Positions 20,455 to 29,260 of a stretch of DNA of 37,206 nucleotides are shown here, piece by piece. The stretch is from Rhodocyclaceae bacterium. Its GTDB lineage: Bacteria > Pseudomonadota > Gammaproteobacteria > Burkholderiales > Rhodocyclaceae. The position numbers and the translations under genes are program-made. The notes beneath the pieces were generated by a model. That model did not search any database. It saw nothing but the letters and a program-made list of their open reading frames with translations, and had not been told where the DNA came from. Positions within the stretch are counted from its first letter, which is position 1, and every line of letters begins with the position of its first letter. Location: assembly GCA_028687645.1 (NCBI GenBank), contig JAQTZQ010000018.1, positions 1 to 37,206 on the forward strand. The letters run 5' to 3'.

Positions 20455-20491
20455 AGAGCCGCCCGCCCAACAGCCGGCGGCTCTTTGTTTT
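20455..20491 (+). terminator. Rho-independent terminator after rpsU
   Basis: A perfect 9-base-pair stem (AGAGCCGCC with GGCGGCTCT) encloses a 12-base loop and is followed by TTGTTTT. It lies 25 bases after the rpsU stop and 14 bases before the yqeY start. It should make rpsU mRNA more abundant than the dnaG and rpoD messages, as the rpsU-dnaG terminator does in E. coli. Confidence 0.85.
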
Positions 20492-20504
20492 AAGAAAGCC
20501 GAAA

Positions 20505-20960
20505 ATGAGCCTCAAAGCCCGCATTACCGACGACATGAAAACGGCCATGAAGGCCAAGGAAACCGCCAAGCTGGGCGCCATTCGCCTGCTGCTCGCCGCC
20601 CTCAAGCAAAAAGAAGTCGATGAGCGTGTCGAACTCGACGATAACGCCGTCATCGCGATCATTGAAAAGCTGACCAAACAACGTAAAGACAGCTTTACCC
20701 AGTACGAAGCCGCTGGCCGTCAGGAACTGGCCGATGCCGAGAAATTTGAAATTGCCGTCCTCGGCGCCTACCTGCCGGAAAAAATGAGCACTGAAGAAAC
20801 CAACGCCATCGTCCTCGCCGCCGCCGCCGAAATCGGTGCGAATGGTGAAAAACTCGGCCCAGCTGACATGGGCAAGCTAATGGCTGTGTTGAAACCACGT
20901 CTGGCTGGCAAAGCCGATATGGCAGAAGTGTCGAAGCTGGTTAAGGCAGCTCTACAGTAA
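20505..20960 (+). CDS. yqeY: GatB/YqeY domain protein
   Basis: A 151-residue protein starting MSLKARITDDMKTAMKAKE and ending with AEVSKLVKAALQ, the YqeY family pattern. It is a stand-alone version of the helical C-terminal tRNA-binding domain of the amidotransferase subunit GatB. Its exact role is not settled. It sits between rpsU and dnaG, a common position in betaproteobacteria. It must be transcribed through the rpsU terminator or from a nearby promoter that I could not identify. Confidence 0.92.
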   Translation: MSLKARITDDMKTAMKAKETAKLGAIRLLLAALKQKEVDERVELDDNAVIAIIEKLTKQRKDSFTQYEAAGRQELADAEKFEIAVLGAYLPEKMSTEETNAIVLAAAAEIGANGEKLGPADMGKLMAVLKPRLAGKADMAEVSKLVKAALQ

Positions 20961-20964
20961 AACA

Positions 20965-21020
20965 GTGATTGGTAATGGGTGATTGGGAAAACCAATTACC
21001 CCTCCCTAATTACCAATTAC
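20965..21020 (+). repeat. Large two-step hairpin between yqeY and dnaG
   Basis: Two nested inverted repeats fold into one long stem. Outer arms are GTGATTGGTAAT (20965-20976) and ATTACCAATTAC (21009-21020); inner arms are GGGTGATTGG (20977-20986) and CCAATTACCC (20992-21001), with a GAAAA loop. Each pair of arms has one mismatch that would be a G-U pair in RNA. The six bases CTCCCT (21002-21007) bulge out. The hairpin ends 12 bases before the dnaG ATG, where no Shine-Dalgarno is visible. Confidence 0.75.
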
Positions 21021-21032
21021 GCCTCACCAACC

Positions 21033-22781
21033 ATGATTCCAGATAGCTTCATCCAGGATTTGCTGGCCCGGGTCGACATTGTCGAACTGGTGGATGGCTA
21101 TGTGCCATTAAAAAAGGCAGGCGCCAACTACGCTGCCTGCTGCCCTTTCCACAACGAAAAATCGCCATCTTTTACCGTCAGCCCGACCAAGCAGTTTTAT
21201 CACTGCTTCGGCTGCGGCGCGCATGGCACGGCGATTAGCTTCGTCATGGAATACCAGGGCATGGGCTTTGTCGATGCGATCAAGGAACTGGCCAGCAAGG
21301 CCGGCATGCAGGTGCCGGAGAGCGAAGGGCGCAGCTTCAACGACGAAAAGCCGGGTCAGACCCGTGCCCTGATCGAGATCATGGCGCGCGCTGCCCAGTA
21401 TTACAAAGACCAACTCAAGGCCTCACCGCGCGCCGTCGACTACTGCAAAAAACGGGGCCTGACCGGCGAAGTGGCTGCTCGCTTCGGCATGGGTTACGCG
21501 CCCGATGGCTGGCAAAATCTGCAAGCCATCTTCAGCGATTACAACGCTGAAGAACTGAAAATCGCCGGCTTGGTTATCGAGAACGAAGCCGGTCGCCGTT
21601 ACGACCGCTTCCGCGACCGCCTGATGATCCCGATCATCAACCCCAAGGGCGACATCATTGGTTTCGGTGGCCGCATCATCGATCAGGGCGAGCCGAAATA
21701 CCTCAACTCCCCCGAAACCCCGCTCTTTGAAAAAGGCCGCGAAGTCTTCGGCCTGCCGCAAGCCCGTCAGGCGCTGCGCGACACCAATACTGCGATCGTC
21801 ACCGAAGGCTACATGGACGTCATCGCGCTGGCGCAAAACGGCGTCGGCAATGCCGTTGCCACGCTCGGCACAGCAACCACGGCCACTCATGTAAACAAGC
21901 TCTTAAGGCAGGTTGACCGTATCGTTTTCTGCTTTGATGGCGACAATGCCGGGCGCAAGGCCGCCTGGCGCGCTCTGGAAAACTCACTGGAAGCCCTTGC
22001 CGACAATAAGCGGCTCGGCTTCATCTTCCTGCCACAGGATGACGATCCGGACAGCTATATCCGCGCCCACGGCAAGGAAGAATTTGAGCGACAGGTCAAG
22101 CAGGCAATGCCGCTCTCCGATTTCTTGTTGCGCGAACTGGCCCAACGCTGCGACCTGACCAGCTCCGAAGGCAAGGCGCAGTTGATCTACGAAGCCAAGC
22201 CGCTACTGCTCAAACTGCCGACGCCGCTGCTACGCCTGCAACTGGTCAAGCGCCTCGCCGAAGCCAGCGGCTTTGCCCAAAGCGAAGTCGAGCGCTTGTG
22301 CGAGCTCAAATCCTACATTCCTGCCGCACCGCCCAAGGCGAGCCGAACCGCCCCCTCGCTGACCCGCAACCTGCTGCGCATCGTCCTCCATATGCCGCAA
22401 CTGGCCGCCAAACTGCCTATTGAATTACTGCCCGATACCCCAGAACGCGCTGCGCTTGTCCGCTTGCACGATCTAGTCAGCGCCAACCGCGAAAGCTCAA
22501 GCTACGCTGGATTGCGCGAGCAATTGCGCGGCCTGCCGGAGGAATCGCTCATCGAAAATGCCGCTTCGGAACTTCTCGGTCAGCCCTTTGACGAAGGTGA
22601 AGCTGAGCAAGAGTTTGACGACACACTCAACCGCCTGCAAGAAAGCGGGCAAAAGCGTGACTTCGCCAAACTTCAGCTCAAGGCTCAACAATTTGGCGTC
22701 GCCGGACTGAGCGCCGAAGAAAAATCGGCTTACATCGCCCAATTGACCAAGCTTGGCAGGCACGGCCAAACGCCGGCATAA
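21033..22781 (+). CDS. dnaG: DNA primase
   Basis: A 582-residue primase that makes RNA primers at the replication fork. ATG 21033 gives the standard MIPDSFIQDLLARVDIVELV; the 54 in-frame bases upstream fall in a hairpin. The zinc-binding domain shows CCPFHNEKSPSF and HCFGCG. The TOPRIM core shows EGYMDVIALAQNGVGNAVATLGTA and FDGDNAGRKAAWRA with the acidic metal ligands. The DnaB-binding C-terminal helical domain follows. It lies between yqeY and rpoD as in the macromolecular-synthesis operon. No ribosome binding site precedes the start, which is unusual in this window. Confidence 0.96.
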   Translation: MIPDSFIQDLLARVDIVELVDGYVPLKKAGANYAACCPFHNEKSPSFTVSPTKQFYHCFGCGAHGTAISFVMEYQGMGFVDAIKELASKAGMQVPESEGRSFNDEKPGQTRALIEIMARAAQYYKDQLKASPRAVDYCKKRGLTGEVAARFGMGYAPDGWQNLQAIFSDYNAEELKIAGLVIENEAGRRYDRFRDRLMIPIINPKGDIIGFGGRIIDQGEPKYLNSPETPLFEKGREVFGLPQARQALRDTNTAIVTEGYMDVIALAQNGVGNAVATLGTATTATHVNKLLRQVDRIVFCFDGDNAGRKAAWRALENSLEALADNKRLGFIFLPQDDDPDSYIRAHGKEEFERQVKQAMPLSDFLLRELAQRCDLTSSEGKAQLIYEAKPLLLKLPTPLLRLQLVKRLAEASGFAQSEVERLCELKSYIPAAPPKASRTAPSLTRNLLRIVLHMPQLAAKLPIELLPDTPERAALVRLHDLVSANRESSSYAGLREQLRGLPEESLIENAASELLGQPFDEGEAEQEFDDTLNRLQESGQKRDFAKLQLKAQQFGVAGLSAEEKSAYIAQLTKLGRHGQTPA

Positions 22782-22837
22782 ATCATGCCGAATTGTAGTA
22801 AAATCTGAGGTTGTCCGAATTTCAAGGAACCGCATTC

Positions 22838-24841
22838 ATGGTCAAGGCAAACGAAACCGCCACGGAAGCCCCGGCAGAAGCCGCCAAAGAAGCAGCCCCC
22901 AAACCGCGCTTGAGCAAGGCCAAGGAGCGTGCTGCTGAAAAGGCGATACTTCAGGGCGCGATGGCTGAAAAGCCAGAACCCCTGGATGCCGAGGCACGCA
23001 AAACGCGGCTCAAGGCACTCATCAAGCTAGGCAAGGATCGGGGCTACCTGACGTACGCCGAAATTAACGATCACTTGCCCGATGATGTGGTCGACGCCGA
23101 GAGTATCGAAGCCATCATCTCCACCTTCAGCGACATGAGCATCAAGGTCTTCGACGAAGCACCTGCCGCCGAAGAAATGCTGATGTCCGACACTGCTGCT
23201 GCCGCCAACGACGATGACGATGTCGAAGAGCAAGCCGAGCAGGCGCTGTCCACCGTTGACTCCGAGTTCGGTCGCACGACCGACCCGGTGCGTATGTACA
23301 TGCGCGAAATGGGCACAGTGGAACTACTCACGCGCGAGGGCGAAATTGAGATCGCCAAACGCATCGAAGACGGCCTTAAGCACATGGTGCAAGCCATCTC
23401 TGCCTGCCCGACGACCATTACCGAGATTCTGGAACTCGTTGCCAAAGTTGAAAGCGAAGAAATCCGCATCGACGAGTTGGTCGATGGCGTCATTGATCCC
23501 AATGCCGTTGAAGCTGCCCCCATCGCCGGCTTGCCGGAAGAGCTCAGCGACGACGAAGAAGACGAAGATGAAGACGGTGAAGATGACGGTGGCGCCGGCG
23601 CCGTATCTGCCTCGCTCTTGCAGCTCAAAACCGAGGCTCTTGAGCGCTTTGCCATCATTAAAGACATCCACGCCAAGATGCAAAAAGCGCTGCAGAGCAA
23701 AGGCCCGCATGACAAGGCCTACCTCAAGCTGCAGCAGCAAATTTCTGACGAATTGCTCAATATCCGTTTCACCTCTCGCTCCATCGAGCGCCTGTGCGAC
23801 AGCGTTCGCGCCATGGTCGACAAAGTGCGTGGTTCGGAAAGAAAAATCCAGCAAATCTGTGTTGACCGCGTCAAAATGCCGCGCCCTCACTTCATCGCCT
23901 CCTTCCCCGGTAACGAAGTCAATCTTGAATGGTCCGATGGTGAAATTGCTGCCGCGCCCAAAACCTACGTCGCCATCCTGACCCGCAACGGTCCGGCGAT
24001 CAAGGAAGAACAAAAGAAGCTGCTCGCTCTGCAAGAGCACATCGGCATCCCGCTTAGCGATCTGAAGCTGATCAACAAGCGGATGTCCACCGGCGAAGCC
24101 AAAGCCCGTCGCGCCAAGCGCGAAATGACCGAAGCAAACCTCCGCCTGGTTATCTCGATTGCCAAAAAATACACCAACCGTGGCCTGCAATTCCTTGATT
24201 TGATTCAGGAAGGTAACATTGGCCTGATGAAGGCGGTTGATAAATTCGAATATCGTCGCGGCTACAAATTCTCGACCTACGCCACCTGGTGGATTCGTCA
24301 GGCGATTACCCGCTCGATTGCCGACCAGGCACGGACCATCCGTATTCCGGTACACATGATCGAAACGATCAACAAAATGAACCGGATCAGTCGCCAGATT
24401 CTGCAGGAAACGGGTGCCGAACCCGATCCCGCGACGCTGGCCAAAAAAATGGAGATGCCGGAAGACAAGATTCGCAAGATCATGAAAATTTCCAAGGAGC
24501 CCATCTCCATGGAAACCCCGATCGGCGACGACGACGACTCCCATCTCGGCGACTTCATCGAAGACTCCGGCACTTTGGCGCCTGCCGATGCTGCGATGTA
24601 TTCCAGCCTGCGTGGCGTCACCAAGGAAATCCTCGACTCACTCACCACTCGCGAAGCCAAGGTCTTGCGTATGCGTTTCGGCATCGAAATGAACACCGAT
24701 CACACGCTGGAAGAAGTCGGCAAACAATTCGACGTCACCCGCGAGCGCATCCGCCAGATTGAAGCCAAAGCGCTACGTAAACTGCGTCACCCAAGCCGCT
24801 CCGACAAACTACGCAGCTTCGTCGACACTAACGGCAGCTAA
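22838..24841 (+). CDS. rpoD: RNA polymerase primary sigma factor (sigma-70)
   Basis: A 667-residue housekeeping sigma factor. ATG 22838 has AAGGA nine bases upstream; an in-frame TTG at 22811 is less likely. A lysine/alanine-rich leader precedes region 1.1 ([21 protein letters not shown]). Region 1.2 is [12 protein letters not shown] non-conserved segment contains a strongly acidic run (residues about 234-250). Regions 2.3-2.4 contain [17 protein letters not shown], region 3 [11 protein letters not shown], and region 4.2 the helix-turn-helix [20 protein letters not shown]. The long spacing after region 1.2 is normal for proteobacterial RpoD. A CAU tRNA follows six bases after the stop. Confidence 0.97.
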   Translation: MVKANETATEAPAEAAKEAAPKPRLSKAKERAAEKAILQGAMAEKPEPLDAEARKTRLKALIKLGKDRGYLTYAEINDHLPDDVVDAESIEAIISTFSDMSIKVFDEAPAAEEMLMSDTAAAANDDDDVEEQAEQALSTVDSEFGRTTDPVRMYMREMGTVELLTREGEIEIAKRIEDGLKHMVQAISACPTTITEILELVAKVESEEIRIDELVDGVIDPNAVEAAPIAGLPEELSDDEEDEDEDGEDDGGAGAVSASLLQLKTEALERFAIIKDIHAKMQKALQSKGPHDKAYLKLQQQISDELLNIRFTSRSIERLCDSVRAMVDKVRGSERKIQQICVDRVKMPRPHFIASFPGNEVNLEWSDGEIAAAPKTYVAILTRNGPAIKEEQKKLLALQEHIGIPLSDLKLINKRMSTGEAKARRAKREMTEANLRLVISIAKKYTNRGLQFLDLIQEGNIGLMKAVDKFEYRRGYKFSTYATWWIRQAITRSIADQARTIRIPVHMIETINKMNRISRQILQETGAEPDPATLAKKMEMPEDKIRKIMKISKEPISMETPIGDDDDSHLGDFIEDSGTLAPADAAMYSSLRGVTKEILDSLTTREAKVLRMRFGIEMNTDHTLEEVGKQFDVTRERIRQIEAKALRKLRHPSRSDKLRSFVDTNGS

Positions 24842-24847
24842 GCTTTC

Positions 24848-24924
24848 GGGCCCGTAGCTCAGTTGGTTAGAGCAGAGGACTCATAATCCTTTGGTCCACG
24901 GTTCAAGTCCGTGCGGGCCCACCA
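24848..24924 (+). tRNA. tRNA with CAU anticodon, probably tRNA-Ile2
   Basis: A 77-base tRNA with encoded CCA. The acceptor arms GGGCCCG and CGGGCCC pair fully, and the anticodon loop CTCATAA puts CAT at 24882-24884. The acceptor pairs C4-G69 and C5-G68 are those known to mark tRNA-Ile2 for lysidine modification by TilS in E. coli. The elongator tRNA-Met found on the other strand in this window has different pairs. It therefore probably reads AUA as isoleucine. It lacks its own visible promoter and may be co-transcribed with rpoD. Confidence 0.85.
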
Positions 24925-24932
24925 AAAAATGA

Positions 24933-24965
24933 GGGCTTGGAAAGAAATTTCCAAGCCCTTTTTAT
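24933..24965 (+). terminator. Rho-independent terminator after rpoD-tRNA
   Basis: A perfect 11-base-pair stem (GGGCTTGGAAA with TTTCCAAGCCC), a GAAA tetraloop and a run of T residues (24959-24963). It begins eight bases after the tRNA CCA end and should close the rpoD transcription unit. Confidence 0.92.
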
Positions 24966-25132
24966 TTGCTGATCCGTTTTACCAATCATTGCGGTCGACG
25001 GCTAAAACGCATCGATTTCTTCATCACCATTCCGCGAAATGGTGTGCCATGGGATAATTGGTGGGTACTTTGCTTTGGTTTTCGCGCCCGGCAGATTCAT
25101 GATTGCTCGATTTGCGCCGCCACAAATGAAAA
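24966..25132. other. Intergenic stretch without recognised genes
   Basis: Between the two facing terminators I see no convincing gene. A 63-codon open frame covers it but has no start context and an unprotein-like composition. One small hairpin is present: CACCATT (25025-25031) pairs with AATGGTG (25038-25044) around a six-base loop. Confidence 0.5.
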
Positions 25133-25155
25133 AGCCCGGTTGTTTAAACCGGGCT
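25133..25155 (-). terminator. Rho-independent terminator for tRNA-Met (minus strand)
   Basis: A perfect 9-base-pair stem (AGCCCGGTT with AACCGGGCT) around GTTTA. On the minus strand it is followed by a run of T residues (complement of 25129-25132), 16 bases beyond the tRNA 3' end. Confidence 0.85.
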
Positions 25156-25171
25156 AAGTCATTGAATCTAG

Positions 25172-25248
25172 TGGTGGTGATGGGCAGAATTGAACTGCCG
25201 ACCTGTGGGTTATGAATCCACCGCTCTAACCAACTGAGCTACATCACC
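25172..25248 (-). tRNA. tRNA-Met (CAU), elongator
   Basis: A 77-base tRNA on the minus strand with encoded CCA. Acceptor arms are GGTGATG and CATCACC, and the anticodon CAT lies at 25212-25214 (plus coordinates) in a TTCATAA loop. It has a normal pair at position 1-72, which excludes initiator tRNA. It lacks the C4-G69/C5-G68 set of tRNA-Ile2, so elongator Met is the best call. It has its own promoter and terminator. Confidence 0.93.
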
Positions 25249-25262
25249 ACGCGAGGGCGCGA

Positions 25263-25291
25263 ATTATATTTGCCGGAGTCCAGACAGTCAA
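25263..25291 (-). promoter_or_regulatory. Strong sigma-70 promoter for tRNA-Met
   Basis: On the minus strand, TTGACT (25291-25286) and a perfect TATAAT (25268-25263) are separated by exactly 17 bases. The -10 ends 14 bases before the mature tRNA. The G+C-rich stretch just after it (CGCGCCC) resembles the discriminator of growth-rate controlled stable-RNA promoters. Confidence 0.82.
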
Positions 25292-25319
25292 TGAAATCAT
25301 TATCTTGCGCTATGTTGAA

Positions 25320-25655
25320 ATGCCTATTTACGCTTTAGTCCTCGCCCTGTTCTGCCTGGCCTCTCCGCTGGCCAGCGCCCAGGGTTCGCCGCTGGCGCCG
25401 ATGGCTCGTCCTTTTCCTGCGGGCGCAACCAAAGGCGTATTAACACCGCCGGTTGGGCTGCAAGTACAAATTGACGGCAAGATTTATAATGCTGCCAGCG
25501 GTTTGCAGATTCGCAATACGCGCAATTTGATTGTGATGCCCAACACGCTTCTAGGCGAAATGCCCATCCGTTATCAGTTCGACCAAACCGGCAAGGTTTG
25601 GCGCATCTGGATTCTCACACCGGCCGAGCAGGCCGTCATCGACCCCAAGAAATAA
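25320..25655 (+). CDS. Small exported protein of unknown function
   Basis: A 111-residue protein with a clear signal peptide (PIYALVLALFCLASPLASAQG), leaving a mature part of about 90 residues. That part contains a short beta-rich section (LQVQIDGKIYNAASGLQIRNTRNLIVMP) and ends PAEQAVIDPKK. ATG 25320 is chosen; TTG 25305 would add five residues. The Shine-Dalgarno is weak. It stops 3 bases before miaB and so is probably in the same transcript. No family is recognised. Its location in the periplasm is inferred from the signal peptide. Confidence 0.75.
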   Translation: MPIYALVLALFCLASPLASAQGSPLAPMARPFPAGATKGVLTPPVGLQVQIDGKIYNAASGLQIRNTRNLIVMPNTLLGEMPIRYQFDQTGKVWRIWILTPAEQAVIDPKK

Positions 25656-25658
25656 TCC

Positions 25659-26996
25659 ATGGTTAAAAAACTCTTCATCCGCACTTTTGGGTGCCAGATG
25701 AACGAGTACGATTCGGACAAAATGGCCGACGTGCTCAATGCTGCTGAAGGCGTTGTCAAAACTGACAACGTGGAAGAAGCGGACATCATTCTGTTCAACA
25801 CCTGTTCGGTGCGCGAGAAGGCGCAGGAGAAGGTATTTCACGATCTTGGCCGGGTGCGGCATCTGAAAAAGCTGAATCCCGATCTCGTCATCGGCGTCGG
25901 CGGCTGCGTCGCCAGCCAGGAGGGCGAGGCGATTATTGCTCGCGCGCCTTATGTCGATATCGTCTTCGGGCCACAGACCCTGCATCGCTTGCCGCAGTTG
26001 ATTGCCGAGCGCAAAAGCAAGGGCAAGGCGGCGGTCGACATTTCATTTCCGGAGATCGAGAAATTCGACGCCATGCCACCGGCGGAAGTGAAAGGCGCTT
26101 CGGCCTTTGTCTCGATCATGGAAGGCTGCTCAAAATTTTGCACCTTCTGTATCGTGCCCTACACCCGGGGCGGCGAGGTTTCGCGGCCATTTGAAGACAT
26201 CCTGACCGAAGTGGCCGGACTGGCCGCCAATGGGGTGGGCGAGATTACGATGTTGGGCCAGAACGTCAACGCCTATCGCGGTGATATGCCGGGAACGGAA
26301 GAAAAGGCGGATCTGGCGCTGTTGATCGAATACATTGCCGAGATTCCCGGCGTCGAGCGCATTCGCTACACAACCTCGCACCCGCGCGAAATGTCGCAGC
26401 GCCTGATTGATGTTTATGCCACCGTGCCGAAGCTGGTTTCGCATTTGCATCTGCCGGTACAGGCCGGCGCCGACCGCGTGCTGGCGGCGATGAAGCGCGG
26501 CTACACGGTGCTTGAATACAAGTCGATCATCCGCAAACTGCGCGCCGTTCGACCGGACATTTCGTTGTCCTCCGACTTCATTGTCGGCTTCCCTGGCGAA
26601 ACTGATGAGGACTTTGAGAAGACCATGAAGTTGATCGACGATGTCGGCTTCGATAACTCCTTCTCCTTTGTTTATAGCCCGCGCCCCGGCACGCCAGCGG
26701 TTGAGATGGAGGACACCACGCCGCCCGCCGTCAAGTCAGCACGCTTGAGCCGCCTGCAAAAGCGGATTGAGGAACAGGCGCAGGTCATCAGCCAGGCAAT
26801 GGTCGGCGGCATTCAGCGCGTGCTGGTGGAAGGTGTTTCCCGGAAAGATGTCCATGAACTTGCCGGGCGTACCGACAACAACCGCATCGTCAATTTCGCT
26901 GGCAACCCACGCTTGATCAACACCTTTGTCGATGTGCACATCACGTCGGCGCTGCCGCACAGCCTGAGAGGCGAAATTGTCATCCGAGAAGACTAA
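25659..26996 (+). CDS. miaB: tRNA-2-methylthio-N6-dimethylallyladenosine synthase
   Basis: A 445-residue radical-SAM methylthiotransferase that adds the 2-methylthio group to i6A37 of tRNAs. The N-terminal domain carries the auxiliary cluster cysteines Cys12, Cys49 and Cys83. The radical-SAM motif is Cys157, Cys161, Cys164 ([16 protein letters not shown]). The C-terminal TRAM domain follows and ends [10 protein letters not shown]. It heads the conserved block miaB-phoH-ybeY-corC-lnt, and its 3' end overlaps phoH by 20 bases. Confidence 0.96.
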   Translation: MVKKLFIRTFGCQMNEYDSDKMADVLNAAEGVVKTDNVEEADIILFNTCSVREKAQEKVFHDLGRVRHLKKLNPDLVIGVGGCVASQEGEAIIARAPYVDIVFGPQTLHRLPQLIAERKSKGKAAVDISFPEIEKFDAMPPAEVKGASAFVSIMEGCSKFCTFCIVPYTRGGEVSRPFEDILTEVAGLAANGVGEITMLGQNVNAYRGDMPGTEEKADLALLIEYIAEIPGVERIRYTTSHPREMSQRLIDVYATVPKLVSHLHLPVQAGADRVLAAMKRGYTVLEYKSIIRKLRAVRPDISLSSDFIVGFPGETDEDFEKTMKLIDDVGFDNSFSFVYSPRPGTPAVEMEDTTPPAVKSARLSRLQKRIEEQAQVISQAMVGGIQRVLVEGVSRKDVHELAGRTDNNRIVNFAGNPRLINTFVDVHITSALPHSLRGEIVIRED

Positions 26997-27972
26997 GGTA
27001 GCGCCGAAGACCAAACCGGTGGAAATTGCGTTAGCGCCGGTCGACAACGTTTTGCTGGCCAATTTGTGCGGTCCGCTGGATGAAAACATCCGGCAGATTG
27101 AAACTGGTTTTGATGTCACCATCCGCCGGCGCAACGAGCGCTTTTCAATTTTGGGCGAAAAAGCACAGTTGACCGCAGATGCCATTCGCCACTTTTACGG
27201 CATGGCGCGCGGCACACTGTCGGTGGATGAAATCCAGCTTGGCTTGATCGAATTTACCAACGCCCCGGTACGACGTATTTCGCGCAAGGCCGAAGGCCCT
27301 ATCGACGGGCCGCAGCTGATCACCCGCAAGACCGAACTGCATGGCCGCACGCCGCGCCAAGTGGCTTATCTCAAGGCGATTCAGGAACACGACATCACTT
27401 TTGGCATTGGCCCCGCCGGCACTGGCAAAACCTATCTGGCCGTCGCCAGCGCGGTCGATGCTTTTGAGCGCGATATGGTCGAGCGCATCATCCTGACCCG
27501 CCCCGCAGTTGAAGCCGGCGAACGCCTTGGCTTTCTGCCTGGCGATTTGACGCAAAAAATCGACCCTTATCTGCGCCCTTTATATGATGCGCTGTACGAC
27601 CTGATGGGCAGCGAGCGGGTCAGCAAGCTCTACGAAAAGCACGCCATTGAAATCGCCCCACTGGCTTTCATGCGCGGCCGCACGCTGAACCACGCCTTCA
27701 TCATTCTCGACGAGGCGCAGAACACCACGCCAGAGCAGATGAAGATGTTCCTGACGCGCATCGGCATCGGCGCCAAGTGTGTCGTCACCGGTGATTTGAC
27801 ACAAATTGACCTGCCCAAGGGGCACAAGAGCGGCCTGCGCGAAGCGCGCGACATCCTCAAGGATGTGCGCGGCCTGGCTTTTACCGAATTTTTAAAGGAA
27901 GACGTGGTGCGCCACCCGTTGGTCGCCCGCATCGTTGCCGCCTATGAAACCAAAGACAAGCAAGCGACTTAA
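26977..27972 (+). CDS. ybeZ: PhoH-like ATPase (YbeZ)
   Basis: A 331-residue PhoH-family nucleoside triphosphatase with Walker [12 protein letters not shown] (Lys151) and Walker [16 protein letters not shown]. An N-terminal KH-like segment ([20 protein letters not shown]) is present. The start appears to be TTG 26977, just after GAGAGG, inside the end of miaB; no ATG fits. YbeZ is found next to YbeY in many bacteria and is thought to act with it in rRNA maturation. It overlaps ybeY by 29 bases. Confidence 0.93.
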   Translation: MSSEKTKVAPKTKPVEIALAPVDNVLLANLCGPLDENIRQIETGFDVTIRRRNERFSILGEKAQLTADAIRHFYGMARGTLSVDEIQLGLIEFTNAPVRRISRKAEGPIDGPQLITRKTELHGRTPRQVAYLKAIQEHDITFGIGPAGTGKTYLAVASAVDAFERDMVERIILTRPAVEAGERLGFLPGDLTQKIDPYLRPLYDALYDLMGSERVSKLYEKHAIEIAPLAFMRGRTLNHAFIILDEAQNTTPEQMKMFLTRIGIGAKCVVTGDLTQIDLPKGHKSGLREARDILKDVRGLAFTEFLKEDVVRHPLVARIVAAYETKDKQAT

Positions 27973-28393
27973 TCTCTCCGTGCAATATGCCTGTAATAAA
28001 GCGGGCTTACCCTTGCGCGCTGATTTCGTGCGCTGGGCACGCGCGGCGTTGAGCGGTGGTGGTGAAATCACCATCCGTCTGGTTGAAGCAGACGAGGGTC
28101 AGGCGCTTAACAAGGAATATCGCGGCAAGGAGTATGCAACCAACGTGTTGTCCTTTCCTTACGATAGCGAGCCGGTGGTGATTGGCGATCTGGTGATCTG
28201 CCCGAGTGTGGTCGCCAACGAGGCCGCCGAGCAAAACAAGGCGCTGGCCGCCCATTACGCGCACCTGACGGTGCATGGTATGCTGCATTTACAAGGCTGG
28301 GATCACGCCAACGACGCTGATGCCGAAGCCATGGAAAACGAAGAAAAGGGGATTCTTGCCGCCTTGGGTTACGCTGACCCGTATGCGGTTTAA
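27944..28393 (+). CDS. ybeY: Endoribonuclease YbeY (rRNA maturation factor)
   Basis: A 149-residue zinc-dependent RNase involved in 16S rRNA 3'-end maturation and ribosome quality control. The metal-binding motif is complete: His111, His115 and His121 in [12 protein letters not shown]. The upstream [14 protein letters not shown] is also a family signature. ATG 27944 is inside the phoH 3' end; TTG 27935 is an alternative. The gene ends 5 bases before corC. Confidence 0.95.
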   Translation: MKPKTSKRLNLSVQYACNKAGLPLRADFVRWARAALSGGGEITIRLVEADEGQALNKEYRGKEYATNVLSFPYDSEPVVIGDLVICPSVVANEAAEQNKALAAHYAHLTVHGMLHLQGWDHANDADAEAMENEEKGILAALGYADPYAV

Positions 28394-28398
28394 ACATT

Positions 28399-29250
28399 AT
28401 GGATAGTGATAGTAAACCGAGTTTTATCGAACGTCTGACCTCCCTGCTGCTGCGCGAACCTGAAGACCGCGAGCAGTTGCTGACCGTACTTTACGGCGCT
28501 TACGAGCGCAACCTGATGGACGCCGACGCGCTGACCATCATCGAAGGCGCCCTCGCCGCCTCCGACACCCGCGTCACCGACGTGATGATTCCCCGGGCGC
28601 AAATGGGCGTCATTGATGTGGATGACCCGCTGAGCGAAATCGTCCCCATTGTCATTGAAGCCGCCCACTCGCGCTTTCCGGTGATTGATGGCGACCGCGA
28701 CAAGGTGCTCGGCATTCTGCTCGCCAAGGATTTGCTGCGCATCCAGATCGAAAAGAATTTTGACCTGCGCGACTGGCTGCGGCCCGCCGTTTTCATCCCG
28801 GAATCCAAGCGCCTCAACGTGCTGCTGCGCGAATTCCGCGTCTCACGCAACCACATGGCCATCGTCGTCAATGAATATGGCGGCGTTGCCGGTCTGGTCA
28901 CCATCGAAGACGTGCTGGAACAGATCGTTGGCGATATCGAAGACGAATACGATTTCGACGAAGCGCACGACAATATCCGCCTCGATTCCACTGGCCGTTA
29001 CCGCGTCAAGGCGCGGACCGAAATCGTGGACTTCAACACCGCCTTTTCGACCAAATTCTCCGACGAGGAATTCGACACCGTCGGCGGGCTGGTGCTGCGC
29101 CACCTGGGGCGCGTGCCGAAACGCAATGAAGTCATGGATATCGACGGCGTCCGCTTCCAGGTGCTACGCGCTGATAGCCGCCGGCTCTACACCCTGCTCG
29201 TCACCCCGCCGCCAAAACCCCAACCCGGTGCCGAAGACTTCAATTCTTAA
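28399..29250 (+). CDS. corC: CorC/HlyC-family CBS-domain protein (YbeX)
   Basis: A 283-residue cytoplasmic protein. After a short helical start (SFIERLTSLLLREPEDREQLL), two CBS domains run from about 60 to 185 (VTDVMIPRAQMGVIDVDD; HMAIVVNEYGGVAGLVTIEDVLE). A CorC_HlyC domain follows (about 200-275; FDTVGGLVLRHLGRVP). There are no membrane segments. It is linked to magnesium/cobalt efflux and to ribosome maturation in enterobacteria. It lies between ybeY and lnt in the usual order. Confidence 0.92.
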   Translation: MDSDSKPSFIERLTSLLLREPEDREQLLTVLYGAYERNLMDADALTIIEGALAASDTRVTDVMIPRAQMGVIDVDDPLSEIVPIVIEAAHSRFPVIDGDRDKVLGILLAKDLLRIQIEKNFDLRDWLRPAVFIPESKRLNVLLREFRVSRNHMAIVVNEYGGVAGLVTIEDVLEQIVGDIEDEYDFDEAHDNIRLDSTGRYRVKARTEIVDFNTAFSTKFSDEEFDTVGGLVLRHLGRVPKRNEVMDIDGVRFQVLRADSRRLYTLLVTPPPKPQPGAEDFNS

Positions 29251-29260
29251 AAAGCGCGCC

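Noticed and set aside
23324-24544. A 406-codon open frame antisense to rpoD
   Set aside because: It lies wholly inside rpoD, whose protein is unmistakable. Its composition is that of a shadow frame in G+C-rich DNA, and it has no ribosome site.
24966-25157. A 63-codon open frame between the two tRNAs
   Set aside because: It runs into a terminator stem, has no good start site and an unprotein-like composition.
28685-29260. Upstream extension of lnt
   Set aside because: It is a shadow of corC; the Lnt family N-terminus starts at GTG 29261.
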